Assembly (NCBI RefSeq): GCF_014805625.2
Contig: NW_023998415.1
Span: 11,439,975-11,503,974 of the forward strand
Source of the DNA: Glossina fuscipes
Taxonomy: Eukaryota; Arthropoda; Insecta; Diptera; Glossinidae
DNA: 64,000 nucleotides
Reading direction: 5' to 3'
A model generated the notes under the pieces. The model was not told the DNA's origin, made no database searches, and saw only the letters and a list, made by a program, of their open reading frames with translations. Positions within the stretch are counted from its first letter, which is position 1. Every line of letters starts with the position of its first letter. Shown here piece by piece: positions 40,001 to 52,400 of this stretch. A program made the translations under genes and the position numbers.

Positions 40001-40353
40001 AATTATTTTAATATTTTAAATTGTTGCAATTGTTACAAGAATTATTTCGTTTGTCTATATATCTATATCTATACAAATCAACATATATATATATATATAT
40101 ATATATATGCTCGTCGTATAGTTTGTGTAAGCATAAAGGTGTATGTCCGCATATGTTTTATGCACCAACCTATTAAGCGAAGTTCGTGCATATAAACACA
40201 TCTATATATACAATACACTTTCATATATAACATAAATGTGCATACATATTTTATGTAATTATATGTAAGCAGCCTAATGTATGTAATATAAATGTTGGTC
40301 ACATTGAAAAAACAAGAAAAAAAAAAAAAAAAAAAATGAAAACTCAAAAAATT

Positions 40354-40384
<31 letters not shown>

Positions 40385-42005
40385 TAACAATAATAATGAT
40401 GATAACAAAACATAAAAACTTTAATTAGAATAAATTAAAAAATCATGCCAAGCACACTAATATGCACACACGCGGAGATTTAAATCATAATTACATTGTA
40501 AACGACTTACAATAAAACTTCGATGGTGAGCCGGTATAAACCTTCTCATACTTTTTGGAAAACGAAAAATGTAGATAATGAGGTAAAACGAAAGCAACGA
40601 AAAGTTTAGTTGTATGCTGGTGACAGCATATCCGCTAAACTATAAATAAATTTAAACGAACATTTTCATAAATTTTAATAGAATTTTTCACATTTTGGGC
40701 GTTGTAGTGCATATGCAAAAAAAAAAAAAAAATAAAAAATAAAAATAAAAGGAAAAAAAACAAATTTGAAATGTGACAAATAAAAAACATTATACATACT
40801 AACCCTAGTCTAACCGTGCTCAGCCTTTGCAGCCCGTTTGAAATTTTAAAACTAAATTTTCTGATTACTTTACATTGCGTTTTTCAAAAAAGAATGTCTT
40901 TTCTACTTTAAAATTACAATTAATACTAAAAAGGAAAAACAAAATTTTACCACCATGAGCCTGAATGTCTCACGGCCTCAGTATATTTCTACGTGAAACC
41001 ATTATATATGCTTTTATATCATTTTTTTTTTTAAAGCAAGGAATAAATTTGGAAACTTGCAACGCAACCTGAAACTCAACGATAAGATAGATTTACGTCA
41101 CTTTGAGATTCTTAGGAAGTAATTATAAATTATTAAGTTTTCATTTATTGAAACACTACGTTTCCACATAAACTTTAATGATTGATGAACAACCAGGCCC
41201 TACATCCAATCGAAATCGGCTAAGTAAGGTGGGTAAAGGCTAACCATTGAAAGCAATGCCATATCTTAAATAGGAAAGACCTAAAGAGCTGCGCATACTA
41301 TTTCAGAACAAGTAGCAGTAGTATCACATGTGACAACTTCTTTACACGTTATCATCTGGCTTAAAGTTAATTGAGGATAGGGTTGATGTCGTTAGAATTC
41401 TACGGAAAAATAAGTGATGCGTTCCGTCTGCATTTTTACCGCACAAGCTGCGATAAGAGGAAAGCGTCGTATTTGGCTTCAGCCAAATTATTATATTAGT
41501 AAGCCATATACGAGAAATGCTTATTCTCTTATTATCAACATAAAAGTAATAGTTGCTCTATTGTTACATTGTACGATTATAATTTAGTTGATGTGTGTGC
41601 GATAGCAACGAAAGTTGTTTCACTAAATATCTATCGCTCATCATCATCAAAGCTACGAAGCAAGTTGTGGAGGCCATAGTAGCGTCACACATGAAGTGTC
41701 GCGGCACATTATGTCAAACCAAGGTTGCAGCTTATATCAAACATCCCGACATTCGATTGTCGTAAACACATCTTGGATCAAAAATGTGAAAAAGTTCTCT
41801 TTTGGCTTTTAAAGTAAGACGAAATACGTAAATGGTGGTTCTCGGTGTTCGCTATTAAAAAATTAACTCTTCCGAAGTAGCTAAACAGATACTTGCCGTT
41901 AAAGATATATTAGCAAAAGTTATGGAGGACAAAAAAAAAATTTAAAAAAAATCTTTCAAAATGTGTTATAATAGTTGTGTTATAGCAGTGAGACGTAAGT
42001 AAGAC
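37060..42005. other. No gene seen between transposon fragments
   Basis: Holds the 73-bp tandem duplication, TA runs and an AAT repeat at about 40355-40382. The 122-codon frame at 37180-37548 starts at a real ATG but is hydrophobic, low-complexity and has no recognisable family. Confidence 0.55.
38300..38414 (+). repeat. Tandem duplication, 73-bp period
   Basis: AAAATACTCTCCGTCC and its continuation (about 41 bp in all) occur at 38300-38341 and again at 38373-38414 with one visible mismatch (AAGC versus AGGC). The 26-bp spacer starting GAAAAAGTTCTCC at 38350 recurs at 41788-41813 with one mismatch. The origin is not recognised. Confidence 0.8.
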
Positions 42006-42260
42006 GTGGACCACCAAAGCATGAGCATATTTCATTTTTTTTATTTAAAAAAGGTAAAAGAGCTGCAGAAGCACATAGAGAAATATCTGTTGTGTTTGGG
42101 ACTAATGCTATAGGAGAAAGCATTCCCCAACATTGGTTTGCGAAATTTCGTTGTCGAAATTTTCCGCAAAAACTTCACCGAATTCTGACAGGTCAGATAC
42201 CATTGATGACGACCAGCTAAAAGTTATGATTGACACTAATCGATACATAACGTGAGATTG
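42006..42260 (+). pseudogene. Second mariner transposase, N-terminal fragment
   Basis: Plus-strand frames give the N-terminal DNA-binding part of a mariner transposase: an F-H-F-F-Y-L-K-K segment, then (after a frameshift at about 42050) K-R-A-A-E-A-H-R-E-I, H-W-F-A-K-F-R, and after another shift D-D-D-Q-L-K-V-M-I-D. It ends in stops and A-rich DNA at about 42255. The sequence differs from the 35-kb copy and looks closer to the Hsmar1/mellifera type (inference). No catalytic domain is present. Confidence 0.7.
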
Positions 42261-43135
42261 CAAAAAAAAACTGAATTCATTCAAAACAACAACTTTGTTC
42301 CTTATATAAAAAAAAAAATAAATAATAATAAATCATTTCATAGTGAAAAAGTGTATAAAATTTCGAGATTTGTTTACTAAATCCAGACTAATTTCACTGG
42401 CCAGATGCCAAAAGTAAAGCTTCTCGATCTTAGCGATTCGATGTCGCAAATTTTTTAAAATCATTGCATCATTTATGCTAATTAGTGTATAATGCAGGTC
42501 ATCAGATCTTAATTAATATCGATTTAAAGCGCTTTCGCCTTCTAATAATGAACTATTCATCCCATTCTTGAGCCGTATATATGAAAATATGGAAAGCATA
42601 AAATAATTTCGATATGGGTACGATTTGTTTGCATACCACAGGTTTTAGATTTTAACATTGTTTTCTAAACAAAAATCGTGCACATTTTAGCACTTGTGGG
42701 GGGAATTGTTAACGAGTTTTAATTTTCGTTAACCTTATTCTGTTATTCCGTTGATGTCATTGTTGGAGAATTGTTTGCTTTACGAATATTACAATAAAAA
42801 TAGTGCGACATCATACACTTTGTTTCATTTTTTTTCTAATACTTCCGAGACCTAGACCGAGCTCATATAATTCGTATAAAGCTAACAAACACTCAAGTTA
42901 ACTCAATACGCTGTTTGCTTTTGAAATATTTACGATGATGAACTTGAAGATAGAAAACTGTGGCCGTTTACAGTTTACCGTTTTCGATATCGAGTACGTA
43001 CCTCGTTCGACAACCGATAGTCGATAGTATCGACAACTCGACCGAGAAAAGTATTTCAATCGAAACGTAAACAACGTTACATCTGTGCTATCATCCGTTT
43101 TGGACTAATAATATACGAGTAGATGCAATTTAAAT

Positions 43136-43299
43136 CCACCTGAGTGGCCGAGTAGGCAAGAGTCTCGACAAGCAACTCAATAGTCGTGGGGTTCTAATCT
43201 CTAGTGCGATAGAGGTTTTAATAAAACCGAAAGCCTTAGATGCTAGTGCTTTAAGGAATTTATTCCCTGGCAAAATTTATAATAATAATAATAATAATA
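43136..43299 (+). mobile_element. tRNA-derived SINE, copy E
   Basis: Has the head CACCTGAGTGGCCGAGTAGG (A box at 43145-43156), a B box mutated to GGTTCTAATC, and the body block CCTTAGATGCTAGTGC. The AATTTATTCCCTGGC segment and a clean (TAA)n tail at about 43278-43299 follow. Flanking AGATGCAATTTAAAT (43121-43135) and AGATGAAAATAAAT (43299-43312) look like a diverged target-site duplication. Confidence 0.85.
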
Positions 43300-43384
43300 G
43301 ATGAAAATAAATACAAAGAAGATGAAGAAAGTAAATAATTAAATAATGATTCAATCTTATTATTTTTAATTTGTATTGACTTTT

Positions 43385-43740
43385 TGTACCCTACACTACT
43401 TGTTATGTTAGGATATATATATATACTAAATTTGTGCGAATGTATGTAGAACGCGGGAAAAGTAGAGACAGACCCACCTTTTATAGTATTATAAAGATTG
43501 AAACAAGCTTTTCAGTTCATTTATCCATTTACCTACCCCGTCTGCCTGTCTGCTTGTGTTGTGTTCTTGTATCCAACCGGCAGGTCACAATCTTTGAGGT
43601 ATTCTGATAGAATTTGGAACACCAACATGTTCTGGTCCAAGCACGAATGTTGGAAATTGCAAAGAGTTTCGGTCGGACCACTTCTTCGAATAACTGTATT
43701 AAACAAAGTGGCTTAGGTTACTCAATTGTGGACGGCGCTC
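43385..43740 (+). repeat. INE-1/DINE-1-like repeat, subfamily 1, copy 4
   Basis: Head GTACCCTACACTACTTG, then AAATTTGTGCGAATGTATG, GACAGACCCACCTTTTATAG, CTGCCTGTCTGCTTG and CAGGTCACAATCTTTGAGG. The last block recurs near 44510 in the neighbouring copy. It begins about 85 bp after SINE copy E. Confidence 0.65.
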
Positions 43741-44318
43741 CGTGTTTGCACTTGTTTTTAAAATATATTTTCATTACCCCTGAAATAAAATATTTTCCAA
43801 TAGTATTTTTCTTTTTTCTTATTATGAAAAAGTTAATACCCTTTCGCTTTAGGATACCGGCAAAGAAAAGTAGTAAAAATTATTCTATGTACTACACAAC
43901 GTTTTGGAATGTCCGTTAATAATGAGATGTGGTTGCGTGCAACTCTATTAGTCGTATAAAATAGATGCGTTTCGAAACAACATTTTACCTTATTTTTAAA
44001 TATGTTACTCGACGGTAACTGCCCGATCAAGGAATTCCTCATTCCATAGTAAAAAAAAAAATGCATACTCTTTCGACTGGCGTTAATTCACTACTTATTC
44101 CAATGACTTGACAATGAGAGAGATATAAATACAAGCGTAAAAATTACGATTCAGTTTACTCGATATCGAGAACCATTAATGAAATGTGGAGAAGTCCTTA
44201 TATGCGATGGTATCCATAAAATGCACCTACATGGTCCAAATTCCCTAAGCTTGATTTCCATTTCAATTTACTATTATGAACTAACATTCATCATGAAACA
44301 TAAAAAATTATATCTTTT

Positions 44319-44860
44319 TATACCCTACATACCTTGTGGTAAAGAGTATGTTAAGTTTATGCGGACGTATGTAACGTTCAGAAACGCTTAAGATAGATCC
44401 GCCTCTTATTATACCGATCGATTCAGAATCATTTTCTAAAACGATCTAAGGCTCGTCTGTCCGCCTGACTGTTTAATGTCTGTCCAGTTAAAATTTGCGT
44501 TCAATCTACAGGTCGCAATCTTTGAGATATTTTGATGAAATTGATGATGCACTGACGTGCTGTAGCCCGAACGACGAACGCTATTGAAGATGATTTGAAT
44601 CTGTCCACTTTTCGATGTTATTTTGAAAAGCCGTTATATGGACAAAATTGCAATTTTTAAAATTTCTCGACAAAACTCGCCCTGCAATACTACTACTGCA
44701 CATTCTATTGGTATGAAAAATTTGGTTCGGCTCTCATATAATCAATCGTTCCAGCGAAAATCGAATAGTTATAAAGTAACAAGTAAAAACATTACAGCCA
44801 AAGTTAGGCCGACTATTAAATACCCTACACTATATTGTCTAACACAATGCGGGCTGAATC
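44319..44860 (+). repeat. INE-1/DINE-1-like repeat, subfamily 1, copy 5 (longest)
   Basis: Head TATACCCTACATACC faces GTGGTAAAGAGTATG and could form a small stem. Then come AAGTTTATGCGGACGTATG, GGCTCGTCTGTCCGCCTG and CAGGTCGCAATCTTTGAG. It ends at TATTAAATACCCTACAC near 44815-44835. An 80-codon frame at 44623-44865 lies inside it and has no protein-like features. Confidence 0.65.
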
Positions 44861-45880
44861 AATAAAGAAACTAATGCTGACTATGCGTTTTCTGCGTTTT
44901 CCTGTAGAGGGAATCTAACATATTCCGATCAATATCAAATGAAGGCAGCAAACTATGAAAAATGTGGAGCTAAGTACTCAAAGTGAGACACACAAATATT
45001 TAACAGAGTTGCATAACCTATTAATCCATATTTATATCTCACAAGCTCGAAAACATATTGTTTCTAATAAAGAAGGCAGCAGTAATTAACTCGGTATGTC
45101 AATATATATCAGAACATATTTTGTGTAATTGAAGAAGAATACGTAAATTTTGACTATTTGTCGACTTGACATCTTTCGAAGCACCTAATAGAAATGTTTT
45201 AACAGGGTATGTAAAAACCAAGATAGAGAGAAATTTAAACAAATGAACAAAATGTTGCAATTGTACGCAAGAATACTGTAGGCAAGCTATGATTCACCGA
45301 GCACCACACGTCAACCATCGTTTGTAGTATTGTCCTAAAAATATGGCGGAATATGTGCGAATTTTATCGGAAAGTTATTGTGATACCGCGGGTCATTGGC
45401 TTTAGGTTATAGAAACAAGTATAAATGGCCGAATGTGCTTAAGCCGGCCTGAGTGATCGTTTAGCGTATTTTTTATTAATTTTTTTTTTAGGTCAGGTGC
45501 AAACGCTACTGAAAGAATTTGGAAAAATTGTTACAAAATCAACAATGGAAAGTTATTTAAGAGTAGTGTGAACGGGGAGCACAACTTTCTTGCTAATCCC
45601 TTAATAATTGTCCTATTTTCGTAATGCTTCTATGTTAGGAAAGTTTGACAAAGTTATTATTAATTGTATTACATTCAAAGTCAGTTACTTTTTTAAAATT
45701 CTCCCTTAACATTACACAGCTTTGAAATATTAAAGAAAGAAACATTTCCTTTCACTATAAAACCGTAGCGTAATAAAAGATAATAACATAATAAAATAAA
45801 TAAGTAAAATATTTTTTATAAAATAGAATATCACTGTGAAAATACGCAAGTATACATACAAGTGCATATACATGCACGCA

Positions 45881-45928
<48 letters not shown>

Positions 45929-46315
45929 AATTTATAAACCTTGGAAATCTAACATCAAATACCAACGACAACACGTTGAACATGATTTCATTTTTGACAC
46001 ACTTTTTTATTTTAAATAAATATATTTTCAGCATAATGGCAGTAAGAAGAAAAAATGAACAGTGTGTAAACAACACACATATTCACAACCTCCACAACAA
46101 ATTTGGTTTTCCATCATTATACCCACCATTCATATGCATAGAGGCAGACAGACAGACATCAATATAAAAAGTTTTATTATGTTACATATTAAATAAGTTT
46201 TCATTTTGCCTTAGCACACAGAGAAAAGAAATCAATGAATAACAAATACATTCGCGTACACCCATGCCCTTAAACATTATAACAGCTGTAGTTAAACAGA
46301 CAATTTTTGGCATAA

Positions 46316-46349
<34 letters not shown>

Positions 46350-46422
46350 TTCTTTTTCTTTCCTTCTCTCTCGTCATCGAATCAAAAACGCTTATGCATA
46401 CACATTCACATTTATATGCGTA

Positions 46423-46453
<31 letters not shown>

Positions 46454-49400
46454 ATATATATATATATATATATTTAGATTGATATATTTATACATATATA
46501 AAAATCCGAAGTATTAAAGCATTTAAACAAAGTTTGAAGCCATTTCGGCGCCCTTGATGGCTGACAGTTGGCTGGCTAGAATGGTTGGTTGGATGCCTGA
46601 TACAGATACAAGCAGCTGCCTGGCAGCAAACATTATCACCATCATATATACATGGAAGCATTAGACTTAAAAGCGTGCTAAGGGCAGCGACGAAGAAGGA
46701 TTCAAATCTGAAAACATGGTTTTTCTTTATTTACTTACGTAACACAAACAAATTTTTCTGAAAAAAAAATGAAGCCTTTGCAAAAGATAAATTGTAGGAG
46801 TATTACCATTGATTGAATTATTGTATTAACCTTAGATAATGTATGTCGTCGAGGAGGCAAAAGAAAAGAAAATGAAAAAGCTTTATATATATATATATAT
46901 ATTGATATATACTATATATATATATATATTTAGAACGCTATTGAAGCGTATTCCTTTTAAGGCTACGCTTCAGGAATCCGTCATCTAAGAGTCATATTTA
47001 GTCATAATTTAAAATCAAAATACAAATCATGTCAATTGTTTTTGAAATTAGGCAACAAATATAGGCATAGGCATATTTCACTTGTATAGAATTTAGCGCA
47101 GTAAACGGTATAAAGTAATTCTGCCTGATTGAGACAATCTGAGCCATCCGCAATTGGATGCCCTTTGATATCCGCTAGAAATGGTAATTTCCTAAACAAA
47201 TTATGGTTATATTCTCTAATTATAACCATTCGGTTTCATTTCAGCATGTTGACCATTGTAATTTTTATTGATTGGTGGATTAAATAAGTTGTTACATGTT
47301 TTCGGTAAGAATCAAGTGAGAGTAAAAATTCGATCTTAACTTTTAATTCTGAGGAAATGAATGAAGAAGGAAACGGTCGGCAAATAATTAGACCTTTTTA
47401 AAAGGCAATACTTTTTTGGTGTGATGCAAATGGAATAATACCCAAGCAAGTACAATTGAGGAGGAATAAGGCTTGGAAAGAAAAATGATTGCTGTTCATA
47501 ATTTTTGTGTTTTTTAAGTTATTACCAAAAAAAAAAAAAACTTCTGGTTCAATTTTCAAGTAAATTTAAAATCTTCGATCTCAAGTCGATTTTTTTCAAG
47601 GTTGTCGAGGATAAGCCGCAAATTGCATTGAATATAGGTTCAATGTTGACGTATTTTAACTCATGATGAGATGCTTTTAGATGTCGGTAATATGCATGCA
47701 ATGTTAGAATATTTTTTGCAAAAAACAAAAAAAAAAAATAAAAAAATATAAGTCTACGTGAAATTAAAAATTTGGCAAAAACCAGTACAAATTGGTCGAA
47801 GACCATAACTTAAGTAGAAAAACTAAATAAAATGAAAATTCCATTCTTATGCTTTTTTTTATTTTTTTTTATTTTTTATACTATACTAAAATAAGCGTAT
47901 TTAAAATATTTGTCGCGCTTCCTCTATAAAAACAGAAACTTTGAAATCCTTTATGTCAACAAATAAAATAATAATAATATCAAAAAATTAAAATCTTTTC
48001 ATATGTGCATTTAATAAATCCAGAGAGTATAGCGTATAATACATAACATTTTCATTCCTATCTCTCGTGCTTTATATTCTTCACGCTCCCTCTCTCTCTC
48101 TCTCTCTCTCTCCCTCTCACCCTCTCTGCTTTTTTTTTCAATTTTATTCTCATATCTAAATAAAATTATCTCATAAAAATGTAAGAAAATTTTCTAAAAT
48201 TCTTCGTTCGTTGTATTATGATGGTTCATTTAAAAACGATTAGATTGTATTTTTTCGTTTAGAATAATTATTACTCTCCCTCTCTCGCTCTCTGCCGCTC
48301 GCGCTCTCTCTCCATCTCTCTCTCTGTCTATGCAAATTAAGAGAACGGTAAACTAAATAAATCGATTTCTAAGCTTATTTGTTTTCAGTTCTCCTATGAT
48401 TTACTCGTCACAATGCAAACTCTCCGTGCATTAGTGTTTTCTCTCTAAATTTTATTTTATCTCTCTCTTAGTTGAAAGAAAATGCTTTGGAGAGTTTTCA
48501 ACTCTCCATTAAACTTGTTAATGTATGTTAACGAAGCCATGAAGAGTATAGTATAAGTAACAGTGAAGTGGTGAATTTCAAGAAAAATGTAATGCTGCTC
48601 TTTTCATCATGTAAATACGGAACGGGATATCTATCTCATGTCTCTCAAATATATTATTGCCGCTGTAAGTGTTTTTACTACCCACTTAAATTAACGATGA
48701 CATTTCTTAAGAATCAGAAGTAAAGACTGCTTTATGTTTCCGCCCAACAATCATGCTTATATGTATATCAAGTATCAGTATTTCGCTATACGCGTCAAAG
48801 GCCTCGTTAAATATCGTGACCAACGCTAACCGATGTAGTTGAATCTATCTATTTTTCCCCTGGCCAAACTTTCAAATCAAAAAAATTAACTGAACATTAT
48901 ATATTACTATTATTATTATTATAATTTATTTAGGCCGGAGAACGAAATTCTAAAATTAAAAGAAGTACGATAAGCCGTAGGAACCAAGACCTCTATAGGC
49001 CACATTTTTTAACTAAAACAGCATGTCCTAATGAAGAACATTTCCGTTTCGAATTTTTATTTTTTTCTTTTCTTTTATGAAATTATGGCGCAATATTTTT
49101 TCTTTCTTTCATTATTTAACCAAAAATTAGAGCTCTTTTCGCGCACTTGCAAATCATGGTCATTTCTATCACAATTAGAATTCATTCACGTTAAGTTTGT
49201 GTGTGTTTAATCATCATCATAATACTAAATTAACTAATTGAATAGAAAAGTTAATGGAATGAAAGCAGTAGCGAGGGACAGTACGCGTTGGAGTAGACAA
49301 TGTCTTCAATTTATTGGCTACGGTTAGATTCTACTGTCCGCTTGTACCTTGTTCTATGCGGAGTCTTAAGCTTTTGTTCCCCCAAAAAAGCGTATTAGTT

Positions 49401-52400
49401 AAGAATAGATGATGAACAACCGCCATACAGTCATTCATTTCAGTTCATCAACCTTTAATCATGTCGAAAATGATGACATTTTTTGATACAGAAAGTTTTT
49501 TATACGGATAAGAGAGCTCGCCTTAATCTAAGAAATCCTAGATTTGTTGCTCATATATAATTTTGGAACTTGAATGTCTCCAGAATAGACAAAACAAAAA
49601 ACTTGCAAAGCGAGAATAAAAGCACAATAAATCCGCCTACCTCCGACCTACTCATAATAATATTTTGTTTATTGTTTATAAACATCTCGAATAAAAATGC
49701 GATAAAAATTTGTATGAAAACTTTATAAAATTTTTATTATTTGCCATAAGCAACAAATATGCTCAAAATAATGCAACATAATAGACAACAGCTTTCTTCC
49801 TTTTTTATTTTATTTTCTTATCATCAGAATCACACTGTAAACTCTGCAACGGATATATATCAAAGGAGAATGGGATTCAAATATGTTTAATCGTGCAACG
49901 GTTTATAAGCACTTCTCCTAAGCTCGACAGAGCTCGAAATCAAAAACCACCGGAACCCTTAAATACATTTACTTCCCATTATTTAAAGTTTGAAAGCTTA
50001 ATATCGAGAACATTTGGTGTTATTTGCAAACTAATCTTTCCATGATGTTTAATGTCACAGACATGTGCGAGCGTTTTATAATTATATGTTTTATTAAATA
50101 AACGTATATATATATATATATGTTATAGCTGATAGCAATAGATTTTCTAAGAGGGAGCCTATTGAACTGTGTGAACAGGGTGGTCCCAGATCTTTTGGGT
50201 TACGGTTATAGATTACAAAATTTACTTTCTAGCCTGTAAAGTTTGCTGTACATAGAGTCTCGAAAACGTAAGGAAAACAAACGACTGGACTAATTACCTT
50301 TTCTCAAATTCTCTCACTCAATTTTATTGAAATCTTTTCTTTTTTTTTTTTTCAATTGCGTAAAGCATTTCACCCTTGCACACTTCTCGGATGGAATAAA
50401 GCAAAACAAAAATAATATTGTTCCAATGCATTTAGATTGAAATTGTTCTTCTTGTAAAACCTAAATACACGCAATCGTTAAAAGCATGGTTTTCTCGTAT
50501 TTTAGATAGTATTACGACAATCAAGGCAGATAGTTACCGTTTATTCATGCATACTTTGATGTTGTAAATAAACTTCTAATTATGATATGTTCAAAAATTT
50601 CTTGTCTATATTCTTAATACTCATATCTACCTGGCAGAACTAATTTTCGTTTGCTGGGTAGTTTTTAAAAATTCCTTTATGATGTTTTCCTTCAGTTTTT
50701 TTTTTTTTTTCACTCTTCTCGGGGCTTTGCTTGTTTTTTTTTTTTTTTTTTTTTTTGCCTTTTTCAACATTTGTTAAAGATGTATTCTTGTCAACATGTG
50801 GTTTTCGTATCCATCACAGCAGGAGTAGGTGCATTCATATTACCACATTGCTTGCATCGGCGACTTTGGAAAGTAAATAAGTATAACTTGTTCGTCATTT
50901 CTGCGATTACAAAAATTCATTTGACTGCAACAGTCCTTATTATTAATAGATGAAACACACAATGTTCGAAAAAGTCTATTTCATATACTTTGGGACTTTG
51001 GTGGAAAGACGGTGGATTGCGGCAGTAAATTTTTTAAGAACTTTTAATAGGACGGTACAAAATTTTGGTGTTAAAATTGCTTAAGCCACCACCCAAGTAC
51101 CAGTAATCGTTAAAAATGAAATTTATTTTAAACTGCGTAACTACGACAAATACAAAGGAGTACGCAAGGAAGTTTTTACATTTTTAAGGAGCACATTTGG
51201 TGACCTGTTTTGCCTAAGAAGCCGCTTGAAGCGAAACTGTTGGGTTAATGCTTAATTCAATCATCACGATATGAAATTTTAGGCATTTCTTGCAATACCT
51301 TTGAGTTATTACATCAATCCACTTGATCTCAAGTTTAAAGATTTGGTTACTTACGATAAACATGTTGTTATAATTTGTCTTTCACAAAAGTACTAACCGA
51401 ATATTAATATGATGAACTCACCCGTTCAGGCTTAAATCATTACACTCCTGGACCATAGTTTTCATTTAGTCGATCTCCTCTTTGTGCTTCTTGAATGTTC
51501 AATACATCGCTTATACTTATATCGTGGATTTGATAAGCGATCAATCTTCCTCCACCGTCGCCACCGTACTTTGACAAATTTCGCACAAATTTCTCTGGTG
51601 AAAAAAATATATATGAAAATTTAAATCCCAACTTTTTTACTATTTCCCTTGTTTCGTTTGAATTTTTTATTAATTTTCTTTTCTTGTTTTTTTTTTTTTT
51701 TTTTTTTTTTTTTTGTATGAAAGGAAAAATTAGCAAGAAAAAAAAATAAGTTGAAAATATGCACCAAAAGAATCGGAAACAACGAATTTTCGTTTACAAA
51801 TGATTTGTTTTAAATTACTTTTCGAATTTGACATTGAACGCTTAAATCAAACAACAGTTAAATAAGGTGTTAATTGGATTTTCAAGACTGCCGTTACATT
51901 AAAAAGGAAAAGTCCGCCAACAGTTCGTATTGATTATTTTTATGTTTTTTCTTTTTCTTTCATTTTTATTTATTCGTTCGTTCGTTCGTCCATTCGTTCG
52001 CTTGTTTAATTCTGTAACGTGGGAGGTGTTGGTTTAGATGATTATTTTTCTTTTTATTTTCTCTTCTGCAAAATGTTTCCCGTTTCCAATGATTATGATT
52101 AATGCTTAGGGTGAAGCACAATTTCAAATCCATTCTTAATTTACTTAAGAGTTTTATTTATTTATTTTTCTTTTATTTACTTTTGTTTGCCTTAACTTCA
52201 AGTACAAATTAAACTAATTTTTTTATCACATCTCCCATTAAGTTTATTAAAAATCTTAACATTTGTTCTAGTTGCTGATAATTATCTTATAACAATTATA
52301 ACTAATGATAATCGAATTGATATGCGAAAAGTTTATATTTTAAATTTAATCCCATATTGTTTATGAAAATTAAAGGAGAAATTAAATTTTTTTACGTGCT

